From positions 1 to 60,422 of the forward strand of contig NZ_RYFF01000035.1 in the NCBI RefSeq assembly GCF_004138165.1: 60,422 nucleotides of DNA, written 5' to 3'. Positions 18,452 through 27,145 of the stretch are shown here, piece after piece. The notes below the pieces were generated by a model. That model worked only from the letters and a program-made list of their open reading frames with translations. It made no database searches and had not been told where the DNA came from. The position numbers and the translations under genes are program-made. Source of the DNA: Candidatus Chloroploca sp. Khr17 (GTDB lineage: Bacteria; Chloroflexota; Chloroflexia; Chloroflexales; Chloroflexaceae). The number at the start of each line of letters is the position of its first letter. Positions within the stretch are counted from its first letter, which is position 1.

Positions 18452-19651
18452 CTAGCCTCCTTCTGTGGGTCGTTGTACGACCTTGATCGCCGTGCTCAGA
18501 CGACGGATCGCTGCTTCAATCTGATTGCCAGGCAACTCGCTGAAGGCCAGACGAATATACGCTTCGCCTGAGCCATCGGTATAACAGCGTGTCCCGGGCA
18601 GAATTTCAACCCCGTGCTGGAGGGCAACCGGGGCCAGTTGGCTCGCCTGGACGCCGTGTGGTAGCTGCAACCAGATAAAGAAGCCCCCATCTGGTTCGAT
18701 GAAGGTGGCTTCGGGTATGTGACGACGCAGCGCCTGACTCATCGTAGCACATTTTAGTGCATAATGAGCACAGAGATCCGTAATATGTTGTTCGAGCCGA
18801 CCGTTGGCGCTAAACCTGGCCACCAGATGGGTCACGAAGGGGCTGCTCGCCCCTTCCAATTTGAACATTTGTAGACGTGCGATCAGTTCGCGGGGGCCGT
18901 GTGCCCACCCCACGCGTAGCCCTGGGGCAAGAATCTTGGAAAATGTACCGACGCGTAGCACCCATCCTTCCTGATCGAGTGCCGCCATCGGTGGCAATGG
19001 CTCACCACGAAAACGTAGATCAACATACGCATCATCTTCCACGACCAGTACCCCATAAGTGGCGGCAAGTTCAACAATTCGCTGGCGCCGTTCCAGGCTC
19101 AATGTAACGCCAGCGGGGTTCTGGAAGGTCGGAATAGTATAGAGAAATTTGGGACGAAGATTTTTGCGCTTCAGCGCTTCCAGGGTTGTCGCGAGGGCTT
19201 CCACATCAAGCCCATGGGCATCAACTGGCAGCCCGATCATCTGTGCCCCTGCCCGCTTGAATTGACGTACGGCCCCCATAAAGGTTGGAGCCTCGACCAG
19301 CACGGTATCACCAGGCTCGATCAACACCCGGGGCAAGAGCCCGAGGATCTGCGACGAACCGTAGGCGACGAGAATCTCGTCTTCATGAGCCTGTACGCCC
19401 TCGTGGTGCAGGCGCTCGGCAATCAAGGTGGTTAACGCAGGTGCCACAGGCGCATAATTCAAGGCGTCATTCAGATGTGAAGCCAAGATCTTGGCCGTTG
19501 TGTCAACCAGTTCTTCCTGGGGAAACAACGCCGGATCAGCCAGTCCATAGGCCAGTGAGAGCGGCGGTTCTCCATCCGTCTCAAGGGAAGGCCCCCAGAG
19601 CGGGGGCAATGCTTCGCGTGCGCGGGCTGTATAGAGGTCGGCAAGTTGCAT
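18452..19651 (-). CDS. PLP-dependent aminotransferase (2-aminoadipate/aromatic class I-like)
   Basis: A 399-residue fold-type I aminotransferase from the ATG at 19651. Seen are YGSSQILGLLPRVLIEPGDTVLVEAPTF, the cofactor-contact VVEDDAYVDLRF, the Schiff-base lysine in VGTFSKILAPGLRVGW, and the carboxylate-binding YIRLAFSE arginine. The family (LysN/MocR-like without the DNA-binding domain) transfers amino groups between 2-oxoglutarate and aromatic, branched or 2-aminoadipate substrates; specificity is not readable. A 54-residue longer frame upstream runs through two hairpins and is rejected as coding. With asd nearby a role in amino-acid synthesis is plausible. Confidence 0.88.
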   Translation of the reverse strand: MQLADLYTARAREALPPLWGPSLETDGEPPLSLAYGLADPALFPQEELVDTTAKILASHLNDALNYAPVAPALTTLIAERLHHEGVQAHEDEILVAYGSSQILGLLPRVLIEPGDTVLVEAPTFMGAVRQFKRAGAQMIGLPVDAHGLDVEALATTLEALKRKNLRPKFLYTIPTFQNPAGVTLSLERRQRIVELAATYGVLVVEDDAYVDLRFRGEPLPPMAALDQEGWVLRVGTFSKILAPGLRVGWAHGPRELIARLQMFKLEGASSPFVTHLVARFSANGRLEQHITDLCAHYALKCATMSQALRRHIPEATFIEPDGGFFIWLQLPHGVQASQLAPVALQHGVEILPGTRCYTDGSGEAYIRLAFSELPGNQIEAAIRRLSTAIKVVQRPTEGG

Positions 19652-19706
19652 ATGAGTTTCTATCCTTATTCTGGGCTGACACCCTAAACCCAAGGTTCCT
19701 TCTGGC

Positions 19707-19733
19707 GAAAGATGCCAGCAAAGCTGGCATTTT
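19707..19733. terminator. Shared-core hairpin upstream of aminotransferase gene
   Basis: ATGCCAGC, AAA, GCTGGCAT, with a GT wobble and AT pairs extending the stem. It has the GCCAGC-AAA-GCTGGC core and lies in the gap between the HAD-like and aminotransferase genes (both minus strand). Confidence 0.65.
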
Positions 19734-19734
19734 C

Positions 19735-19783
19735 TTGTGCTGGCGCAAACAGCCAGCGAACCTGGCTGCTTGCGCCAGCACAA
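19735..19783. terminator. Second long hairpin in the same gap
   Basis: Arms 19735-19756 and 19762-19783 pair at 21 of 22 positions around loop CGAAC. The inner part, CAGCCAG/CTGGCTG, is a variant of the shared core. Together with the previous hairpin it probably ends the asd-HAD transcript. Confidence 0.65.
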
Positions 19784-19822
19784 GCGAAAGGTTTGGGGGC
19801 CGCAGAACCCCAAACCCCAGAT

Positions 19823-20878
19823 TCACATCACGAGGGCCGGGGTATGATGCAACGAGAGCATCCCGGCAGCGGCTTGCTCGGCTGAGGGCAGCGCCGATTC
19901 GGCTGGTTTATCTGACGCGGCCATGCAGAGTGCCCCCCGGCGGGCAAGATCCTGACTGACCTGAAAGAGATCACTACACAAGGTCAGGCGCCCATCGTGC
20001 ATTCGATCCAGCGTTGCGGTGAGTTCAGCGCGCCGAAAGGCTTTGAAGGGCGTTGGATCACCCTCGGCGACCCTGGCTTGCAATTCGACTTGCAGGCTCG
20101 CCAGACTCGCCGGCAAGCGCGGCGTGGCAAGGGCCAGAATCTCGCTGATGGTTGGTGCCGTCCCGTGCAGAATTGCATCAAGCATTGGCTCAAGCTCAAT
20201 TGCCCCGAGCGTCGCCCACAGGGCCGTTGCGACCACGTAGTCCTGATTATCAAGCGTATAACTGTGCCATTCTTTGCGGCAAAGTTCACTGTAGTAACGG
20301 CGAAACGTACTCACGTCGAGGGTTTCGCCCACCAGTTGGCTGGCGATCACCAGGGCCCCCTCGGCCCGTGCATCATCAATCGCCCCATCTGAGCGCCCGC
20401 GTGGGCCGAGCAGCGTCTTGTCAATATCAATCAGCAGGGCGGTACGTGCCCAGTCAATGCCCCGTGCTTCGAGTTCGGCAATCCATGGGTGAATCAGATG
20501 CCAGCGGGTTGCCGTTGCTGTATCGCCCTGCCAGGTCATCGCCTCGTCGGTAACAGGCCTATCTTCACCGATGAAGCCATAGGCAGGCCGTGAACCAATG
20601 ATGCGCAGGTGGGCAGCAAGCATGCGATCATTATCGGTGTCGCCAAGCACCGCAAAGGCGGTCAGCGTCGGCCCGCCTCGCAGCTGCTGGGCTGAATCTG
20701 CGAGTGCTTGCATCACCTCGGCATAGGCCTGATCACGCTTGCGTGGCGGTGGCCCGTCGCTATGGCCAAGCGATGCACGGATCGTCGCCAGCCGCGGCAG
20801 CCGGAGCTCACATGCCTCTAGATCACGATAGATCACCACATCCCCGGTAAGGTCGGCAATCGTTGCTCTGATGCTCAT
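19823..20878 (-). CDS. HAD-superfamily-like protein of unknown substrate, coupled to asd
   Basis: A 351-residue protein from the ATG at 20878, which overlaps the asd stop as ATGA. The N-terminal part (about 1-150) is not recognised. At about 160 it has LLIDIDKTLLGPRGRSD, matching HAD motif I (DxDxT with K in the fourth place), preceded by helices, and an alpha-helical region follows. Motif III/IV residues late in the protein are only tentatively visible (LTLCSDLFQVSQDLARRGALCMAASDKP). It is probably a phosphatase-like protein, but the substrate is unknown. Translational coupling to asd suggests a shared metabolic setting. Confidence 0.65.
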   Translation of the reverse strand: MSIRATIADLTGDVVIYRDLEACELRLPRLATIRASLGHSDGPPPRKRDQAYAEVMQALADSAQQLRGGPTLTAFAVLGDTDNDRMLAAHLRIIGSRPAYGFIGEDRPVTDEAMTWQGDTATATRWHLIHPWIAELEARGIDWARTALLIDIDKTLLGPRGRSDGAIDDARAEGALVIASQLVGETLDVSTFRRYYSELCRKEWHSYTLDNQDYVVATALWATLGAIELEPMLDAILHGTAPTISEILALATPRLPASLASLQVELQARVAEGDPTPFKAFRRAELTATLDRMHDGRLTLCSDLFQVSQDLARRGALCMAASDKPAESALPSAEQAAAGMLSLHHTPALVM

Positions 20879-21924
20879 GCCTTCACCAGGCCCTGTGCAT
20901 ACATCAGTTCCGCATTCAGCAGTGAACCACCAGCAGCCCCGCGGATCGTATTGTGGCTCAGGCACACCAGTTTGTAATCGAGGAGCGAGCATGGGCGCAC
21001 CCGGCCCACTGTGGTGCTCATCCCACGCCCAGCATCGCGGTCACGGCGTGGCTGCGGGCGGTCTGGCTCGTCACGCACAATGATGGGTTGGGCTGGCGCA
21101 CTGGGCAGGTTCAGTTCTTGCGGGAGACTCCGGAACGAGCGTAGTGTCTCGACCATTTCTTCAAGCTCGGGCCGCCGTGCAAAGCCGATGGAGAGGCATT
21201 CCAGGTGGCCTTCTAGTACAGGGACACGATTGCAATGGGCTGAAATTGTACACTCAATTGGCACGATGACCCCATCACGCACAACACCCAGCATCTTCTG
21301 TGGCTCAGTTTCTACTTTTGGCTCTTCACCACCAATATACGGGATCACATTGTCAATCGCATCGTAGGAAGGAATGCCGGGATACCCTGCACCCGAGAGC
21401 GCTTGCATACTCATCAACAAGATCTTGGTGACGCCAAAATGGTCATGAAGGGGGCGCAGCAGCATTGTCGGACCAGTGGCGGTGCAATTTGGATTCGTCA
21501 CGATTGCGCCAGGCCAACCCCGACGGGCGCGCTGCACGTCAATCAACGCGAGATGTTCAGGATTCACCTCGGGAATGAGCAAGGGTACATCAGGTTCCAT
21601 CCGATGATCCGAGGCATTGGAACAGACGATATGCCCAGCTCGCGCGAGGCGTTGCTCGATGATGCCTGCTGTTTTGCTGGGCAGGGCCGAGAAGACCAGT
21701 GGGGTATCGAGATCAGCATCGTCAGGCAAAATCGTCATACCCTCAACCTCGCTGGGCATAGGCGCATCAAGAACCCAGCGAGTGGCCTCGGCGTAGGTAC
21801 GCCCGGCACTGCGCTCGCTCCCCACAAGCGCGGCAAGCTCAAACCAGGGATGCCCTTCAAGCAACTGAATAAAACGCTGGCCGACGGTTCCTGTCGCTCC
21901 CAGGACACTGACGCGTATCTTCAT
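20875..21924 (-). CDS. asd: Aspartate-semialdehyde dehydrogenase
   Basis: A 349-residue NADP-dependent enzyme of the archaeal/fungal-like Asd type. Seen are GATGTVGQRFIQLL at the N-terminus, the active-site cysteine in VTNPNCTATGPTML (about residue 148), the SGAGYPGIPSYDAIDNVIPYIGGEE segment and the NRVPVLEGHLE block with the catalytic histidine region. It reduces aspartyl phosphate to aspartate semialdehyde for lysine, threonine and methionine. AAGGAG lies 8 nt before the ATG. A DapA-family gene is in the window but 37 kb away. Confidence 0.95.
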   Translation of the reverse strand: MKIRVSVLGATGTVGQRFIQLLEGHPWFELAALVGSERSAGRTYAEATRWVLDAPMPSEVEGMTILPDDADLDTPLVFSALPSKTAGIIEQRLARAGHIVCSNASDHRMEPDVPLLIPEVNPEHLALIDVQRARRGWPGAIVTNPNCTATGPTMLLRPLHDHFGVTKILLMSMQALSGAGYPGIPSYDAIDNVIPYIGGEEPKVETEPQKMLGVVRDGVIVPIECTISAHCNRVPVLEGHLECLSIGFARRPELEEMVETLRSFRSLPQELNLPSAPAQPIIVRDEPDRPQPRRDRDAGRGMSTTVGRVRPCSLLDYKLVCLSHNTIRGAAGGSLLNAELMYAQGLVKA

Positions 21925-22063
21925 CGAGCTTACTCCTTCAGTCTACATCCTCGCGTGAACCTCTGTGCTTCCCTCGGCGAGGTAGCGGTAGGGATCGGTA
22001 TAGGGTGTATTATAAGCGCTACTGCGCAGAGTGAAACATCGTCGAACAACAGGAAGAACGCTT

Positions 22064-22432
22064 ATGATCAATGCACTGCTGAGCCTGCTCGTTTTTCAAT
22101 TGCTTGGCGAGGTGCTGGTACGTGCTATGGGGGTGCCGATTCCCGGACCCGTCGTGGGGATGTTGCTCCTCTTTGGTGCGCTGAAGCTCCATGGTCGTGT
22201 GCCCGACACGCTCCACAAAGTGTCCGAAGCCCTGCTCAACAACCTCTCGCTGCTCTTTGTGCCTGCTGGAGTCGGGGTGATGGTACACCTGAATCTGTTG
22301 CGCACAGGATGGTGGCAGTTGCTCGTGACGGTCATCGTTAGCACGCTCATTACCCTTGTTGTGACGGCCCTCACGATGCAGGGGTTGGTCAGGGTGCAGC
22401 GACGCGCCAGGGGAGGACAGACAGATGGGTGA
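22064..22432 (+). CDS. lrgA: LrgA/CidA-family holin-like membrane protein
   Basis: A 122-residue protein with four hydrophobic segments, the GEVLVRAMGVPIPGPVVGMLLLF motif of the LrgA/CidA family and a VPAGVGVMVHL segment. It forms a holin-like channel or transporter with LrgB. ATG 22064 has AGGAAG upstream; a GTG at 22031 would add 11 residues and is less likely. It overlaps lrgB by 8 bp. Confidence 0.9.
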   Translation: MINALLSLLVFQLLGEVLVRAMGVPIPGPVVGMLLLFGALKLHGRVPDTLHKVSEALLNNLSLLFVPAGVGVMVHLNLLRTGWWQLLVTVIVSTLITLVVTALTMQGLVRVQRRARGGQTDG

Positions 22433-23147
22433 ACCAATGATCGAGATCTGGGTCTACCTCGCTCAGACGCCGCTGCTCTGGCTGGTGACGACGATCGGGG
22501 TGTATCAGGGTGCGCAGGCGCTTTCACGGCGGGTTGGGGCACCCCCGTTGCTCAATCCGGTCTTACTGACGATTGTGGCGCTGGTCAGTCTCTTGCTGCT
22601 CACCGCCACCTCCTATGAGGTCTATTTTGACGGGGCGCAGTTTATTCACTTTTTGCTTGGGCCGGCCACGGTTGCGCTGGCGATCCCACTCTACCAGGCC
22701 GAGCGCAAACTACGCCAGGTGCTCTTGCCCGGGCTTGGAGCGCTGGTGATTGGTGCGGCGACCGGAATCATCGCGGCGGTGCTGCTTGGCCGACTGGTCG
22801 GGTTAGACGAACCGGTGTTGCGTTCGTTGGCTCCCAAGAGTATCACCACCCCGATCGCCATGGGTGTTGCCGAGGCCATTGGAGGCTTGCCGTCACTCAC
22901 GGCAGTGCTGGTCATTCTGACTGGCATGGTGGGGGCTATCGTGGGGCGTGAAGTGCTTGACCTGTTGCGCTGTCGCGATCAGAGCATCCGCGGTTTTGCG
23001 ATGGGCCTAGCGTCACACGGGCTCGGCACTGCACGCGCACTACAACTTGACCGCGAGGCAGGTGCCTTTGCGGGACTGGCGATGGGCCTCAACGGGGCAA
23101 TAACGGCCATGCTGGTGCCGCCACTTTTGCGATGGTTGGGGTTATAA
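22425..23147 (+). CDS. lrgB: LrgB/CidB-family membrane protein
   Basis: A 240-residue, six- or seven-helix membrane protein with the LrgB signatures NPVLLTI, FLLGPATVALAIPLY, LAPKSITTPIAMGVAEAIGG, and GLASHGLGTARAL. Family members modulate murein hydrolase activity or transport glycolate/pyruvate in other organisms. It is coupled to lrgA through overlapping reading frames. Confidence 0.93.
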   Translation: MGEPMIEIWVYLAQTPLLWLVTTIGVYQGAQALSRRVGAPPLLNPVLLTIVALVSLLLLTATSYEVYFDGAQFIHFLLGPATVALAIPLYQAERKLRQVLLPGLGALVIGAATGIIAAVLLGRLVGLDEPVLRSLAPKSITTPIAMGVAEAIGGLPSLTAVLVILTGMVGAIVGREVLDLLRCRDQSIRGFAMGLASHGLGTARALQLDREAGAFAGLAMGLNGAITAMLVPPLLRWLGL

Positions 23148-23151
23148 TGTT

Positions 23152-23187
23152 ACGCGCCAACCCGCGTCACGATGCGGGTTGGCGCGT
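23152..23187. terminator. Bidirectional hairpin between lrgB and the 23196-23603 gene
   Basis: A perfect 14-bp stem (23152-23165/23174-23187) with an 8-nt loop, GC-rich, with no long T-run. It sits 4 bp after the lrgB stop and 9 bp before the convergent gene end. Confidence 0.65.
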
Positions 23188-23195
23188 CGCTTGTA

Positions 23196-23603
23196 TTACT
23201 CACGCTGCATCGTGCCATCAGGCAGCCAGCGAATGCGTACACCGTCAACTTCTGTCCAGGTCTCGCCTGGCTCGTCGTCATCTTCTTCGCGCACCATGAC
23301 CGGGCCATTGTTGCGCGACCAGAGCATCAATTCGTCAATCGTATACCAACCTGATTGGTACTGAACCTGATCAGTTGGATTCAACCAGAAGCGAATCTGC
23401 CCATCCATCCACTGCCAGCGTTCAAGTGAGCGCCACTGCTTGCCCTGATCGTTGAGTGCTGTCTTCAACTCTTCAAGCATACGCAGCAGTTCGGGGAGGG
23501 TGTGGCGGTTACTGTAGCGAAGTTGGATAAGACGATGATTGACCGCATCACGTAACTGTTCCAACTCGGTCAGACTCAAACCATCGATATCAATGTCGAT
23601 CAC
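23196..23603 (-). CDS. Conserved-looking hypothetical protein, 135 residues
   Basis: Starts at GTG 23603 with AAAGGA 8 nt upstream. The N-terminal half is helical with charged leucine-rich segments (LTELEQLRDAVNHRLIQLRY, LLRMLEELKTAL). The C-terminal half is Trp-rich and beta-like (WRSLERWQWMDGQIRFWLN, WYTIDELMLWSRNNGPVMVRE). There is no signal peptide or membrane segment. No family recognised and no function claimed. Confidence 0.65.
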   Translation of the reverse strand: MIDIDIDGLSLTELEQLRDAVNHRLIQLRYSNRHTLPELLRMLEELKTALNDQGKQWRSLERWQWMDGQIRFWLNPTDQVQYQSGWYTIDELMLWSRNNGPVMVREEDDDEPGETWTEVDGVRIRWLPDGTMQRE

Positions 23604-24222
23604 AGCAGCGTCCTTTCTGTGGACACTGGTTCAGCCGGGCGGCTGTGAACGCCGTAGAGGAAGTCGTGCGACTTTCGCAGCTGATCCGCTCCAATGTCCA
23701 TTCCAGAGCGACTCCGTGGGTTCCATCCGACGCGTACTGCGGTGTACGTAGGCCGTCGAAGCTTCTCCCCCTAATTGTATCATACCGCAAATCTATTACC
23801 AGGAACCTGGCAAAAACGTGACACTCTTGTCACCTAGAGGAAAATTGTAGCATTTATCGGGGAAAACAGGGGCCAGGATCGCCCATCTTGGTCAAAATTG
23901 ATGGCAAGTGCCATTCAGTACTTGCGAAACGTGGCCTTCGTCGGTTAAGATAGACAAAAGCAGGATACCATGACATGATTTTCTGCGCTGAGCCGTTTAT
24001 ACTAGAGCCAGGGGGATCCTACCGCGAGTTGTCGGCTATCTGGTGCGGCAACGGAAGCAATTCAGTTGATGGACTGGTCAGCCCAGTCTGGAGTTGCACA
24101 ACGCAGAGATGACGGCCCTCTTTCGTCAGCAACACGCAATGCATTCGAAGGTGGTCGCCCTGCCTCTGCTAGCACGATGGTAAAGCGGTGGGTTGCTGGT
24201 TTCCGGTTAAGGAGCAGGTGAC
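23604..24222. other. 619-bp intergenic region upstream of the two-component operon
   Basis: No convincing gene. A short operator-like inverted repeat GTGACA-CTCT-TGTCAC is at 23818-23833. A weak promoter candidate for the response regulator is TTGCGA (23922), 18 bp, TAAGAT (23946). TATACT at 23998 is another possible -10. The long leader (over 200 bp) before 24223 may hold regulatory structure, but none is clear. Confidence 0.4.
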
Positions 24223-24903
24223 ATGCATATTCTGGTGGCCGATGATGATATTCCCAGTGTAAAGTTGACGTCTTTTGTGCTGGAAGAGGCTGGTTACCGG
24301 GTCTATAAAGTCTATGATGCGCAGAATATCTTGCAAGCTGTTGAGCAGCACAATCCTGATCTGATCCTGCTTGATGTCATGATGCCCCGATCAGATGGCT
24401 TCGAGATTTGCCGTCAGATCCGGCGTAATTCGGATGTGCCGATCATTTTTCTCTCAGGTCGTTCCCTGCTGCAAGATCGGGTGATGGGGCTGCAAATTGG
24501 TGGCGATGACTATCTGGTCAAACCCTACGAGCCATCTGAATTGCTTGCGCGGGTGGAGGCAGTGCTCAGGCGTCGCAACAGTGATATGCTCAACCCTTCG
24601 TCACGCCTGAGTCAAGGTGAAATCACGCTTGATCCTGTGGAACATAAAGTGATTTTTACTGATAATCGTACAATTGAATTGACTCCGCTTGAGTTTCGGT
24701 TGCTCTATTATCTGATGAAGAATTCCGGACGCATTCTCAACATTACCCAGATTCTTAATAAGGTCTGGGGCTATGATTATGAAGGCGAGAGCAACCTGGT
24801 CGCGGTCTATGTTCGCCGTCTACGCACCAAAATCGAAGAAGATCCTGAACATCCTCGCCATGTGATTACTGTGCGTAACCTGGGCTATAAATTTGAGCCT
24901 TGA
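24223..24903 (+). CDS. OmpR/PhoB-family response regulator
   Basis: A 226-residue protein. The receiver domain occupies 1-115 with the acidic DDD at 7-9, phospho-acceptor D51 in LILLDVMMPRSDG and K100 in YLVKPYEPSELLARV. The winged-helix DNA-binding domain (about 128-225) has ELTPLEFRLLYYLMKNSGRI and VAVYVRRLRTKIEEDPEHPRHVITVRNLGYKF. AAGGAG precedes the start. It is directly followed by its likely kinase. Confidence 0.96.
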   Translation: MHILVADDDIPSVKLTSFVLEEAGYRVYKVYDAQNILQAVEQHNPDLILLDVMMPRSDGFEICRQIRRNSDVPIIFLSGRSLLQDRVMGLQIGGDDYLVKPYEPSELLARVEAVLRRRNSDMLNPSSRLSQGEITLDPVEHKVIFTDNRTIELTPLEFRLLYYLMKNSGRILNITQILNKVWGYDYEGESNLVAVYVRRLRTKIEEDPEHPRHVITVRNLGYKFEP

Positions 24904-24920
24904 GGAAGAGAGCCGATTTC

Positions 24921-27104
24921 ATGGCGGCAACCGAGACACCTCTTGCGCGTGACCCGTTCTGGTTGCGTGCGACTATTCGTACCGGTGTGCGCGCAATGCT
25001 GCCGCTCCCCGTGGTGGGCCTGGCCTGGTGGTTGGCACAGATGTCTCTTGAGACAACCACGACCATCGGGCTTGTGATCTATGCCGTTGTCAACCTGATG
25101 TTGTTAGCAGGGCTTATCAAGGCTGATCAACAACGACAGCAGCGCACACTGGTCGCCTTGTTGCTTGTGTCGGTTGCCAGTGATGCCATCCTTGCTTGGT
25201 TCGTCTTTGCCACCGCTGGTCCACTGACCCTCGGTATCTTTCCTCTTTATGTAGTGATGGTGCTGAAGGCGCTCTGCTATCGCCGCATTACCCTCTGGAC
25301 GTTGCTGGTTCCAGCCCTGGTAGGACCAGTCGATCTCGCTGTACTCTATCTGACGCAACGCCCGGAAGCTTTTTCAACCGAAGAATGGCTCGCTTTCTGG
25401 GGCATTGTGACGAGTTCTGTCTTTTTTGTGGTGTTGCTGCTCGTCCTGGCTGAACAACGCATGGCAACTACCCGACGCGTGAGTCTTCGCCTGGAACAGG
25501 ATCGCTCTGCCAACGCTGAACACGTCGCTGAACTCGAAGGCATTGCGACTGATCTCCGCTCGCGCATTCGCCGCCAGCAGACGCTCGAAGAGAGTTTGCG
25601 GGCCATTACTGGTTTGCTTAGCCTTGATGCAGTGTTGAGCCAGATCCTTGATAGTTTGCGCCAGATGCTTGGATCACGGCCAGTCAAGGCGATCGCACTG
25701 ACGCTTGCCCGGCGTGACCAGTTTGACCACCGTCTGTTGAGTGACGATTCCAAGCTGATAAGTGAATTGATCTGGGCTGAAGTGCTCGCTTCGCATGTCA
25801 TCAAGACGCGTAGGTATTTGCTGGTGGGCGATGCAAGCAGTGAGCCCGAGTGGCTCGCCCTTCAGCCTTTTGCGATCAAGTCGGCGCTCAGTGTACCCTT
25901 GATTGACCCTGATGATCAGGTGCTTGGTGCCTTGACGATTGTCAGTGATGAGCCTCACCTCTTTACGTCGGTCGAGTCACGGTATCTCACCTCGTTTAGC
26001 ATCCAGGCAAGTATTGCGATTCATAATGCTGATTTGCATACCCAGTTGACCCGTCAGCGTCTTTTGCTTGAAGCGGTTCTGCGTGATATTGGCGATGCAT
26101 TGCTTGTCGTTGATGCTCACGGGGCCTTGCTATTGGGCAATTCCCATGCGTATAAGGCGCTCCAGCATAACGATGTCCACGCAGGGAAGCTGCGCGAGGT
26201 GCTTGATCAGTTGAACCAGGAGATACGTGCGTATGAGGCTCCCGTCTTGACCCGCGAGTTGACGGTTGGTGAGGGTGACGATGAATTGCACTATGAGATC
26301 TTTGCCTCGCTTGTGCGCGTGCCTGATGAAGGGCTGTGTCCGGTTGCTTTTGCCCTCCACGATGTCACCAGTCTGAAGATCCAGGAGCGACAGCGGGTTG
26401 AGTTTATTTCGATGGTATCACATGAATTGCGCAATCCCCTCAATACGCTCAATGGCTTCCTCAAGGTGGTGTTGCAAGGCAAAGCCGGAGCTTTGAATAC
26501 GCTCCAACAAGAGTTTCTGGCGCTTGCTGATGAGCAGGCTGATGCGCTCAAAGGCCGCATTACCGAACTGCTGGAATTTAATCGTCTCGAAGCCGGACGC
26601 CTCCAGTTGCACCCCGATTGGTCTGATCTGACTGACCTCTTGCTGATGACGGTGGCGCGGTTTCAACTTCAGGCTGATCAGGCCGGGTTGTCTATTGTTG
26701 CACATATCCCATCCTCGATTCCTGAACTGTTGATGGATACAGAACGAGTTGGCCAGGTTGTAACGAATTTGATTGAAAATGCGGTTAAAGCAACACCGAG
26801 CGGTGGTACAATTACCGTTGGCGTTGATGTACACGAGCGCGATGTCGAAGTATATGTGCGTGATACCGGCATTGGCATTTCACCTGAAGAGCAGGGGAAG
26901 ATTTTTGATCGGTTTTATCAGGTCAAGAATCGCTCTGTGACACAGGGAGTGCATCTCGGCCTTGGGCTCTCGATCTGTCAACAGATTATCGAAGGCCACA
27001 ATGGGCGGCTCTGGGTTGAAAGCGAAGAGGGCAACGGAAGCCGGTTTGCCTTTGTCTTGCCCATGGTGCTCCGCGAACAGACGATTAGCGAGACGGTTCA
27101 TTGA
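24921..27104 (+). CDS. Membrane sensor histidine kinase with GAF and PAS domains
   Basis: A 727-residue protein from ATG 24921 (GAGGAAGAG about 10 nt upstream; a TTG start at 24900 would overlap the regulator stop). Six predicted membrane helices (about 20-185) precede a short coiled coil. A GAF domain (about 230-385) and a PAS domain (about 395-495) follow. The HisKA box VSHELRNPLNTLNGFLK and the HATPase N, G1 and G2 boxes (NLIENAVKATPSGG, DTGIGI, GLGLSICQQIIEGHNG) come last. All catalytic motifs are intact. The membrane domain has no recognised ligand. It very probably phosphorylates the regulator encoded just upstream. Confidence 0.93.
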   Translation: MAATETPLARDPFWLRATIRTGVRAMLPLPVVGLAWWLAQMSLETTTTIGLVIYAVVNLMLLAGLIKADQQRQQRTLVALLLVSVASDAILAWFVFATAGPLTLGIFPLYVVMVLKALCYRRITLWTLLVPALVGPVDLAVLYLTQRPEAFSTEEWLAFWGIVTSSVFFVVLLLVLAEQRMATTRRVSLRLEQDRSANAEHVAELEGIATDLRSRIRRQQTLEESLRAITGLLSLDAVLSQILDSLRQMLGSRPVKAIALTLARRDQFDHRLLSDDSKLISELIWAEVLASHVIKTRRYLLVGDASSEPEWLALQPFAIKSALSVPLIDPDDQVLGALTIVSDEPHLFTSVESRYLTSFSIQASIAIHNADLHTQLTRQRLLLEAVLRDIGDALLVVDAHGALLLGNSHAYKALQHNDVHAGKLREVLDQLNQEIRAYEAPVLTRELTVGEGDDELHYEIFASLVRVPDEGLCPVAFALHDVTSLKIQERQRVEFISMVSHELRNPLNTLNGFLKVVLQGKAGALNTLQQEFLALADEQADALKGRITELLEFNRLEAGRLQLHPDWSDLTDLLLMTVARFQLQADQAGLSIVAHIPSSIPELLMDTERVGQVVTNLIENAVKATPSGGTITVGVDVHERDVEVYVRDTGIGISPEEQGKIFDRFYQVKNRSVTQGVHLGLGLSICQQIIEGHNGRLWVESEEGNGSRFAFVLPMVLREQTISETVH

Positions 27105-27145
27105 CGCTCATAGGTGATGCTCCTGCTCGGAAACGAGGTTGATGC

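Noticed and set aside
19652-19813. 54-residue N-terminal extension of the aminotransferase
   Set aside because: It reads through two hairpins and gives a Cys/Trp-rich, non-homologous segment; the ATG at 19651 restores the usual family start.
22031-22063. GTG start for LrgA 11 residues earlier
   Set aside because: ATG 22064 has a better placed AGGAAG and begins with the usual hydrophobic segment.
23818-23833. FNR/CRP-type operator
   Set aside because: GTGACA-CTCT-TGTCAC is symmetric, but its spacing and half-sites do not match the usual TGTGA-N6-TCACA or TTGAT-N4-ATCAA; kept only as an operator-like repeat.
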